Source: Hawksworthiomyces lignivorus
Lineage: Eukaryota > Ascomycota > Sordariomycetes > Ophiostomatales > Ophiostomataceae
Direction: 5' to 3'
Assembly (NCBI GenBank): GCA_002917075.1
Contig: NTMA01000008.1
Span: forward strand, 310,001-374,000
Length of the DNA stretch: 64,000 nucleotides
The notes below the pieces were generated by a model, which was not told the origin of the DNA, ran no database searches, and saw only the letters and a list, made by a program, of their open reading frames with translations. Shown piece after piece: positions 56,140 through 64,000 of this stretch. Both the position numbers and the translations under genes were made by a program. Within the stretch, counting starts at the first letter, position 1; every line of letters starts with the position of its first letter.

Positions 56140-58389
56140 TCAGATCAGAAAAGGTGTTCTACCCAGGATATTGAAAGATTTGCCGAAATCCCAGTCCAAG
56201 GCGTTTGGTTCCACGCAGCAATGGCGTTTCGCCAGCCACACGGCCTCCATGATGCGCAGAGATTCGTTAATTGAACCAAACAGCTCAACGCCACAGATTC
56301 GGCTGACCATGGCACGGAAAATAGGTTCCTGGGCTTGCGTCGCCAAGCAGCCCGTCACACAGAACGGCCAGGCCACGTTGCGAAGACAGGCCGCGGACGG
56401 CAGTGACGCAATCAGCTCTAGCGTACGGTCGGCGTTTTGGCGAATGGCGTCCGACGCAGGCTGCCAGCCATTGACCACTACCAGCAGGTAACTCAGAGTC
56501 GCATAGCCCCATATCAGACTGACGGGCTCTGTTTTCAAGCTCGAGGACCAGTCCAGGTGCGGCCTGTCTTTGTCAAGGCTTGGATTGTGGCTCTCGATCG
56601 CGGCGCTTACGTTTTCCTCAGCCAAAGCCAGGTAGTTTGGAAAGAATCCCGTGCGGATTGGTTCCTTGGGAAGAGGCCCGTCATGAGCTTGTGGCCAGCC
56701 GGTCGTGCTAATGCGCGCTTCGAGGCAGGCGAGACGGGCACGCAGATCCATTTCAATGGGAGCGGCTCGACCGACTAGCTCTGAGACGGAGAGCTTCTGC
56801 GCCGCGGTGGCCCCCTTCTTCCAGGCCGCCAAGGTGGACACTTCGGAGAGGGCCAGGATGACCCAATTCTCGATACCGGTGACTTCATCCATATTGAGGA
56901 GCACGTCTCTGGAGTTGTAGCCCTCTATCAGCCCAGGTACTTCAGGCTGGGGGCTGGTATCGTTCATCGGTGGAGGCCGGATGAGCGCCGCGTGAAACTT
57001 GCGCAGCCGAGGCGGCTGCTCCATGGTGGTGCTGACGATGACGTCAACATACAGCAGAAGCGTTGTATAAAATATCAAGGCTGACTGGTCGGAGCTGTAC
57101 GGAATCGTGCTAGTCTGATTGTAAGATGCTAAGAGTCTTTTGAAAGGGGAGAGCTGCATTATGATCTCTCCCCATGAATATTTGAAAGCTACACCATTCA
57201 TTTCGTTGACGGCATTTCCGTTCACTGGAATCGACGTGACGCCGTGGTGTTCCATGATCTGTTCAAAGAGCAGCAGGGCGGCGTCGAGGTGTACGTGCCA
57301 GCTGTCGAGACGTGAGATGACTACCTCAAAATACAACAGCTGGACAATGCTCTCCAAGGCGCGGGCGCTTTCTGCAAGGTGGCCCTGTACGCCGCCACGA
57401 CGGTTGAGGTCGCTGATGTTCTGCTGCAGCTCACGGAGGGACAGCTCTTGCTGCTTGTGGAGCTCCTCGGCAGTATGCTTCAAGCAATCATGGTGGCGGT
57501 TATTAGTGTGTTGAGTGGCTACAACACTCATAAAATAGGCTGATACGCTCAGAGCCGAATGAAACACAGCCTTGTTCTTCACGAGCAGCACGAGCAGCCA
57601 GCCCCGGCCGCTGTTCAGCAGGCTGGGCCGACAGAAAGGGTACAGAAAGGGAAACACGTAGTCAAGATACATCATCATAAAATTGAGGTCACGCTCTTGG
57701 TCAAGGTTTGGCGGCGCAAGAGTTGGTTCAAAAGGAGGCCATTCCATCATGCCCTCTGGTTCTGGCGCTGGCTCTGCTGCATGTGCTGGTGTTGTGGTGT
57801 TTTCATGGCCATTTGTCAGCCTAGCTCCGACTGCTGCTGATGAGGGTAATGTGCTTTCTCCAAAAGTAGAGACAGCGGTCGGAATGCTGGCCGGTAAAAT
57901 TTTGTCGGGTGGGTTAAAACCCGAGCTGGATTCGTCCGGAGGGGTGGCGGAAGGCGGAGTCGATCCGGTCCGCGAGGTATGTGATGCAGAAGACAGCGGC
58001 GATGGATCTTGCTGGAGTTCACGGTGCTCTGTGGCTGTCCCTCCAGAGCCACTTGAGGGAGCTCGAGGCTCAGCTCGAGGCATGGACGTGATGATGTGCT
58101 CTCCATCGGATCCCGTTGTCAGTTTAATCGCCGCCGTGCCGTTCTCAATCGCCTGCAGGAACCGCTTCTCCCGTCGCCATGTGGCACGATTCTTGACTTT
58201 TGCCTTCAGCCTGTCGGCCATATCCTTCTGGCGCGCACCGTTGTCCATCCATTCTGGCTTGGTGTCGCTGTAAACGCACTCGATCTCCAAAGTAGCACAC
58301 TCTTCACACACTGGGCGAGTTTCACTGCATTTCTTGCGACGGAGGCGGCAAGTCCAGCAGCCTTCCGAGCTGCGAGGCCTTGTGAACAT
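56140..58389 (-). CDS. Zn2Cys6 transcription factor
   Basis: 749 residues, one exon, ATG 58389 (MFTRPRSSEGCWTC). The zinc cluster near residues 11-38 fits CX2CX6CX6CX2CX6C (CWTCRLRRKKCSETRPVC, then EECATLEIEC). A basic linker (DRLKAKVKNRATWRREKRFL) follows. A Ser/Pro-rich low-complexity region separates it from a helical fungal TF domain starting near PNLDQERDLNFMMMYLDYVFPFLYPF, the style of the Fungal_trans_2 family; the product ends GRTPFLI. Nuclear. It lies 1 kb from a DHA2-type exporter on the same strand, a pairing often seen for resistance or efflux control; the link is inference. Confidence 0.92.
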   Translation of the reverse strand: MFTRPRSSEGCWTCRLRRKKCSETRPVCEECATLEIECVYSDTKPEWMDNGARQKDMADRLKAKVKNRATWRREKRFLQAIENGTAAIKLTTGSDGEHIITSMPRAEPRAPSSGSGGTATEHRELQQDPSPLSSASHTSRTGSTPPSATPPDESSSGFNPPDKILPASIPTAVSTFGESTLPSSAAVGARLTNGHENTTTPAHAAEPAPEPEGMMEWPPFEPTLAPPNLDQERDLNFMMMYLDYVFPFLYPFCRPSLLNSGRGWLLVLLVKNKAVFHSALSVSAYFMSVVATQHTNNRHHDCLKHTAEELHKQQELSLRELQQNISDLNRRGGVQGHLAESARALESIVQLLYFEVVISRLDSWHVHLDAALLLFEQIMEHHGVTSIPVNGNAVNEMNGVAFKYSWGEIIMQLSPFKRLLASYNQTSTIPYSSDQSALIFYTTLLLYVDVIVSTTMEQPPRLRKFHAALIRPPPMNDTSPQPEVPGLIEGYNSRDVLLNMDEVTGIENWVILALSEVSTLAAWKKGATAAQKLSVSELVGRAAPIEMDLRARLACLEARISTTGWPQAHDGPLPKEPIRTGFFPNYLALAEENVSAAIESHNPSLDKDRPHLDWSSSLKTEPVSLIWGYATLSYLLVVVNGWQPASDAIRQNADRTLELIASLPSAACLRNVAWPFCVTGCLATQAQEPIFRAMVSRICGVELFGSINESLRIMEAVWLAKRHCCVEPNALDWDFGKSFNILGRTPFLI

Positions 58390-59409
58390 TTTAGTGCAAC
58401 TGATATACAGTAGTATTGCTGTTTAATTCCTTAAAGTGTACTGCTGTTTGTCGTCTTCTATCTCTCAATTCTCTAACGCAGCCTTGCAAAAACGCTCAGA
58501 CTGGCAGGTAGCGGAGCGATTTGTAATCGGAGTTTAAGGCGTCCGCGTTGATTTTGGTACTTTAGCTTTTATTATGTGGCACCCAAACAATCTGCAGGCA
58601 TCAAATCTCCTAGGACAACAGGTTTCACAGCTCTCATTGTACTACATGTATCTTTAACTTGGACTTGCAATTGATATGGAGAAGCGCTGGGCTGGGCTCA
58701 AATAAGATCAAACAAACGACCATGCTCTTGCTCATGGCAGAATAGTGAATAGTTAATGACATGGGCAAAAAAAGTACATATTAGCGGTTGGGCCTGCAGG
58801 CCTGATGTTAAGAGGACGGCGATCATGCTCCACACATACCATAACCATGCTGTGAATTGTGAAGTTTTAGTGATAGCTTTCAAATGTGAAGAAACTTCCG
58901 GGTGACAAGATGCGGCTCTGCACGGCACATGCTATCTAAGGGACGAGCACGGCACCTTTCTCATCTCAATTGGACAACTGTTATTCGTTCCTCCCTGCAC
59001 TGGCCACTTATCTCACGCCATAACAGTAATAGGGGACAGACAAGTGAATGGGAAGGAGCAGAGTAACTCGCTCGTTTTATGCCTCATGGAAGGAACGAAG
59101 AAAGAATGAAACATAGAGTATGTATGCAGACAAGCGATATGCAAACAAGCACCTTGTGGACTTTGCAGCTTCAAGCTTCAAGCTCTCTTTCACATATTCT
59201 AACAAAGCGATAAGGCTGTCTTCCTATTTATCGATGCTAAGTCGTCCATACTTTTGAAGATAGATAGACCCGTTGTCTTTTATTTTACCAAAAACGCCAC
59301 ACACAATGCCATACACAATGCAAAAAATCGAATTTTAGTCCCAGTTCCAATCCAGGTTCTACTGCCTCATGAATGTCATTCCAATGCATCCAATTTTGGC
59401 TCCTTAGAT
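58390..59409. other. 1.0-kb intergenic, no gene seen
   Basis: Promoter side of the Zn2Cys6 gene and 3' end of the MFS gene. No supported ORF. Confidence 0.5.
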
Positions 59410-61417
59410 TCAATGGATCCTTTTTTCCTCATCGGCACTCACCGGCGAACTATTTTCGCCTGACTGCTCGCCTCCCTCGGCGGCTTCTCGCATGTTTTTC
59501 AGTCCAGTCTTGTGTACCTTGTGCTCTTTACTCAGGGTGGTCTGCGTGATGAAACACGACACAATTAGACCTGCGCCGGCAAAGGCCGTATACATGATGT
59601 ACATGGTCTGCAAGCTCTTAAAGTACGCCTCGCGCGCTACTGTGATGGAGCTGGCCGGAAGCGCGTCGACCGCATACACGCTCGAAGCGGCGCTGCTGCC
59701 GGAGAGCAGATCGGCCGCCTGCTGGCCGATGCTCGCCACGAGCGACGCGTGCTGCTTCTGCATGCCATTCTGGAACACGACGCCGCCGATCACCACCGAG
59801 ATGGACGTCGACAGCTGGCGGATGAAGCCAAACGTGGCCGTGGCCGAGGCGACGTCGCGCTGCTGCACCGTCGTCTGCAGCGAGATCAGCGGCGCCTGGA
59901 AATTCGGCCCGACGCCGAGCGAAGCGATGAGTTGGTACAAGACGAGCTTGGCCCAGTTGGCACGGGCGCCAAAGTCAATGAACAGTCCATAGCCGAGAGT
60001 CAGAAATACAAAGCCGGAGATGATGAACCCTAGGTAGTTGCCCGATTTGCGAATGCCAATTCCCGTCACGGCGCTGGAAAACGAAACGCCCAACGAATAC
60101 GGCAGCACGTACACACCCGAGAGCAGCGGCGAGGCGCCGAGAACGGCCTGAAAGTACAGAGGCAGATAGTAGCTCCCAGATACGAATACAACACCATGGA
60201 AAAAGCAGCAGCCGAACGAAGCAATAGCCACGCGGTGCTGGAAGAGCCGCAGCGGTATGACTGGGTACTTGGCGAAGCGCCATTCAATGAAGCCGAAGAT
60301 GACCACGGCGACGACGCCAAAGACTAGCAGGCAAATGACAGTAGCAGACCGCCACGGATACACAACACCGCCAAAGGTTAGGCCCAGGAGAAGCATGAGG
60401 GTGCCAGCGACCACTGTCAGACTGCCCAACCAGTCAACGGCAGCCAACCCTTCGCGCATGCCCGTCTTTGGATTGTGCAGCTTCAAGACGAAGAAGAGAA
60501 GAATGAAGCCGGCACCAGACACCGGCAGGTTGATGTAGAAACACCACCGCCACGTCACATGTGAGGTGAAAGCGCCGCCGACGACCGGACCCATGCCTCC
60601 AGCAACGGCCCAGACCAGACCCGTCAGACCAAAATACTGCCCTAATAGACGACAAAATGTCAGCCAGTCATCGACAAAATGCCAGTTAAATCACAAATAC
60701 AGCCGAGCTAATCTCACCTCTCTTCCGCATCGAGAACAGATCGCTGATGCAGACGTTGATGAGGATGATGATGCCGCCGCTTCCAATGCCCTGAATTGCT
60801 CGCGCAACAATGAGCATGGTCATGTTGACGCTTACGGCGCAGAGCAGGGAACCGGTCCAGAATATGCCGACCGCCAGCAGCAGAACTTGTTTACGTCCCC
60901 AGATGTCCGAGATCTTCCCCCACGAAGGGGCTGTTGCGGCATTGGCGAGTAGATACGATGAACCAATCCAAGTATAACCAATGGTGCTGTTGAATTCGCC
61001 TGCGATTGTGGGGATGGCCACGGTGACGATTGTCACGTCGAGCGCGGCGAGGAACAGGGCTGAACAGAGAGACAGCATGATAATGATGGTCTCCAATCTT
61101 GTCCGTGAATCTTCATAAGCCGACTCCGGTGGAGGAGTAGGCACCGATGCAGCCGCCGGCGCATCCACTGGCGCATTCGCCGCTGCAGCCACCGTGCCAT
61201 CCCGGGCTGCTTCCGCCATGCCTCGGCCGAGATCCATCTCATCTACGTCTTTCTGCGGGGCCATCGGTTCTTGTGCGATCTGCGCCTTTTCTGGGCTTGG
61301 CGTCGGAATCGTTGACGAGGCCGCCGTCTGAGAGTCACCGGATGCGTGCTGCGACCATGTCTCGGCGAATTTCTCTTCTTCGGCGACTTTCTCTCCGTCG
61401 CCTGCGACAACCGTCAT
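59410..61417 (-). CDS. MFS exporter, DHA2 (14-span) drug:H+ antiporter type
   Basis: Plasma-membrane exporter, 643 residues, two exons (60718-61417 and 59410-60641) with a 76-nt intron at the conserved RKRG/QYFGL position. ATG 61417 (MTVVAGDGEK). About 115 cytosolic Ala/Glu/Pro-rich residues precede span 1 (LSLCSALFLAALDVTIVTVAIPTI). Motif A is KISDIWGRKQ. Motif C-like Gly-rich spans are GGMGPVVGGAFTSHVTWRW with FYINLPVSG, diagnostic of the DHA2 group. A large loop with FQNGMQKQHA lies before the last span. Substrates could be toxins, azoles or own metabolites; the sequence does not tell. A Zn2Cys6 gene follows on the same strand. Confidence 0.93.
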
Positions 61418-63448
61418 CGCGCTTGTTTTGCAGCCGTCCACCCGTCCAATTCAAAAGATCTCAGCGTCCGTCACTGATTTTTTTAGTGTGGCAAATTGAC
61501 TAATAAGTCTTGTGATTTTGTCTAATGCATGTGCGGCCGTAGTCGAATACGACAGTCCGTTAACGTGTAAGCCGACTGCGATGCAAGCGGCAACAGGGGC
61601 CAGGCAAAAACAACAAAATAATACGACGAGAGAAGAAAAGAAAAGGAAAAGGAGAGTTTATGGAAAAGCGACCATCTCCTTTCAAGGTGGGTAACGAGAC
61701 AAGAAATAGCACGAACCCAAACATCTGGACAAACATGCCCCATACTTTTGCTTTTAATTACGTTAAAAGGGCTGCTCGGAAAGTCCCTTGTGCAGACAAC
61801 TATCCCCCTAGCCCTCCTCCATCCTTGTCGCTAGCTCTTTGCCGAGTCTAACAGGGAGTACGGCAAGGGCTAAAATAAAATGTCTCCCCTCTTTGCTAGT
61901 TTCTAAGCCTATTCTTTCTTTTTGGTTGTCCAATGACGCATCCATTAGCACGGCATTTGCACTAATACGACTAAGTGCAGTGCCAACTAAAAAAGTCCGA
62001 GCAGGTCCTCAGACATTGCCCATCGATGCGGCGGCCAGTTTCAGTTGCTGCTACGATGACACGAGCTGAATATTGGTCTCAGATGCTGTTGAGATTGACA
62101 TCTGCCGTGGACGGACGCATCTAAAAATTCTTGTTACGTAGCCCGGCCGGGATTTGGTATTTTCGAGGTCACGACGACCAGCGTTTTGTCAGCCGATGCT
62201 ACCTCAGTCCCGTCGCGGAGCCAAGGTCAGGCCTGGATTGGTAAAGCAAACCAAGCCCAATTGCGATTCCACCGTCAAAAGCATGTCATCTGTGCCCCTG
62301 ATTTCACGAACACGAGGCACGTGTGCAAATGGGAAACTTTTTTTTTTTTGCAGTACGCCATTGCTTCCTTCATTTCCTGCCGGTTAGCCGTTATTAGTTA
62401 CACTACCACAAAGAAGGATTGAGATGGCCTCTGCTAAAATAGAAAAAAGAAAAAAAAAAAAGATTACGACCTATCTCGGGCAAGTTTCTGAAGCAGCCTT
62501 CAGCCTAGTGGCGCACCCCACAGTCTGGCTTTGTATCTCTTGCGCTCCTTTTCTTTCACCAGAGCATAGCGGATCGGCGGCAGCCGTTCCCATCTTGGCG
62601 CAACGGCCACTTGCTATCACTGTGCTTCAAGATACGCCAAAATCCTTTACTGGGAAAATCGCTGGAGCTTCGCATTCCACCGGTGAGTGCCGACCAAAGA
62701 GCCAAGAGATTGCAAGAGGAGTGTGATGAATTGAAGGGAAAAACTTGTTTATGCTGCATCATCGATGCTGTACATTAATATACGGAGAATTATGATAATA
62801 TTCTTCGACACCTGGTGATAGGGCAAATTAATTCCCCCACACACAATGCTGAAAGAAAAGCTGGTGCCGACGAACGTAATAGAGTGCGACATAAGAGCCT
62901 CTTTATTCGAAGCGCGTCTGGATCCAACAAGGGGTCATTTCACAGGTCGAGGATTTCGCTAATGACGCTATTTATTAAAGGCTCACGTTCTAGATCCCTC
63001 TCTTGTTTCTCTCCTAGGCTGTTCTCCATAATATCTATCTTTTACCAAACTCGGTATGATGCGGCCTACCAACCTTGTTTAAATTAACGCGCAGCAAGCT
63101 TTGTTTATATTGATTCTTCATAAATGTTTCTTGGCCCCTACGTAATTTTTCACTATCTGCCGTATTTTTTTTCCTTTTTATGCTTCCTGCCTTGGCAAGA
63201 TAGGACCGAATGAATGAAGGGCAGCGATCACTTCCCGCCAGAAGGGATCACGATAAGAAAAGCATAGGGAAATGAATGAACTTGAATCCTGCCTGTCCAC
63301 GCAATCGCATTTGCGACTTCGCGGCGCTCTGGGATAAGGGAGACATAACCAGTCCTTCCATAGATCTATATTTTTTTTCCCCTTTGATAGCTTTGGCACC
63401 AGAAAGCACAGCAAGAGAGGCAGTCCCGGAGAATCTACTTTCCTGATC
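61418..63448. other. 2.0-kb intergenic, no gene seen
   Basis: Promoter of the MFS gene and 3' end of the nicotinamidase gene. AT-rich with A/T tracts near 62339 and 62448. No supported ORF or RNA gene. Confidence 0.5.
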
Positions 63449-64000
63449 TCAGGTCTCCTTCAGCCGCGCCACCTCGGGCCCGTCCATGTGGATAATGCCC
63501 ACCCCGCCTGCCTGTACTTCAGCTCGCTCAGCCGCCCACGCTGCCGCGTCGACGGCGCGCGTCCCCTCCTCGATGATGTACGTCGTGAACCCCTCCCGGG
63601 CCGCGTCCAGCGCCGTGCACCGCACGCAGTAGTCGGCAGCCAGGCCGACGACGTAGGCGTGCGTGATGCCCTTCCCCTTGAGGAGCGCCGCCAGCCCGCT
63701 GTCGCTAACCCGCGGGTTCGTAAAGGGGTCGTAGAAGGCGCTGTACATCTCCACGGCCGGGTGCGTGCCCTTTTCGATGACAGCGTCGATGCGGCTGCGG
63801 TCCAGCTCCGGCAGCAGCTCGGCCCCCGGCGTGCCCTGCACGCAGTGGTCCGGCCACAGGCGGGTCTCGTAGGGCGGCTCGCCCTCTGGGTTGAGCGGGT
63901 TGACGACGGTGGCAAAGTCGACAAACGGCTTCTTGGGCGGGTGGTTGGACGCAAAAGAAATGTGGTCCGGCGGGTGCCAGTCCTTGGTGGCCACGCGCAG
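63449..64000 (-). CDS. PNC1: Nicotinamidase (isochorismatase fold), 5' partial
   Basis: Deamidates nicotinamide to nicotinic acid in NAD salvage. The frame is open to the window edge, so the start and the catalytic Asp lie outside. Seen: metal-site segment TKDWHPPDHISFASNH, WPDHCVQGTPGAEL, the catalytic Lys in VIEKGTHP, YSAFYDPF, and the nucleophilic Cys in LAADYCVRCTALDAAREG, ending PEVARLKET. The order and spacing match yeast Pnc1. Strong GC bias. The family call is firm. Confidence 0.93.
   Translation of the reverse strand: MRVATKDWHPPDHISFASNHPPKKPFVDFATVVNPLNPEGEPPYETRLWPDHCVQGTPGAELLPELDRSRIDAVIEKGTHPAVEMYSAFYDPFTNPRVSDSGLAALLKGKGITHAYVVGLAADYCVRCTALDAAREGFTTYIIEEGTRAVDAAAWAAERAEVQAGGVGIIHMDGPEVARLKET

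Overview
The window is nuclear DNA of a filamentous ascomycete, most likely a Sordariomycete close to Hypocreales. The signs are short GT-AG introns (about 50-120 nt) with CTAAC-like branch points, Zn2Cys6 regulators, a NACHT-ankyrin protein, a dual-start cyclophilin of the Neurospora type and fungal-type HMG-CoA reductase and GMP synthase. No tRNA, rRNA, CRISPR array or complete transposon was seen. One 30-N gap lies at 40868-40897.

Left part (1 to about 14.3 kb) is AT-richer and looks accessory. It holds a NACHT NLR-like gene cut by the left edge and carrying ten near-identical ankyrin repeats, a short-chain dehydrogenase broken by an in-frame TAG, a cytochrome b5/cytochrome b5 reductase fusion, a DAO-type FAD oxidoreductase, a five-exon Zn2Cys6 regulator and a decayed unknown ORF. 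The oxidoreductases and regulator could be the remains of a catabolic or secondary-metabolite locus.

From 14.4 kb on the window is mostly core metabolism: GMP synthase (14 exons, one GC-AG intron), a divergent aldehyde dehydrogenase / zinc alcohol dehydrogenase pair with a palindromic CreA-type site in the shared promoter, a secreted CAP protein, dihydropyrimidinase, a secreted GH3 beta-xylosidase, a hemerythrin-like protein, the Hsp70-Hsp90 co-chaperone Sti1, and intronless HMG-CoA reductase.

Right part (42.8-64 kb): dihydroorotase (nine exons, one only 13 nt) divergent from Pol III subunit RPC34, a cyclophilin with a mitochondrial-type N-terminal extension, an Ent3/epsinR-type ENTH protein, a four-span membrane protein followed in the same frame by a 280-codon open extension beyond its TAG stop, a second Zn2Cys6 regulator next to a DHA2-type MFS exporter, and a nicotinamidase cut by the right edge.

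Functional links seen: alcohol to aldehyde to acid oxidation (20.8 and 18.3 kb genes), pyrimidine breakdown and synthesis (25.8 and 42.8 kb genes), purine synthesis (14.4 kb) and NAD salvage (63.4 kb). Exon limits were worked out by hand from splice consensus, reading phase and family conservation. Function calls rest on motif recognition, not on database searches.
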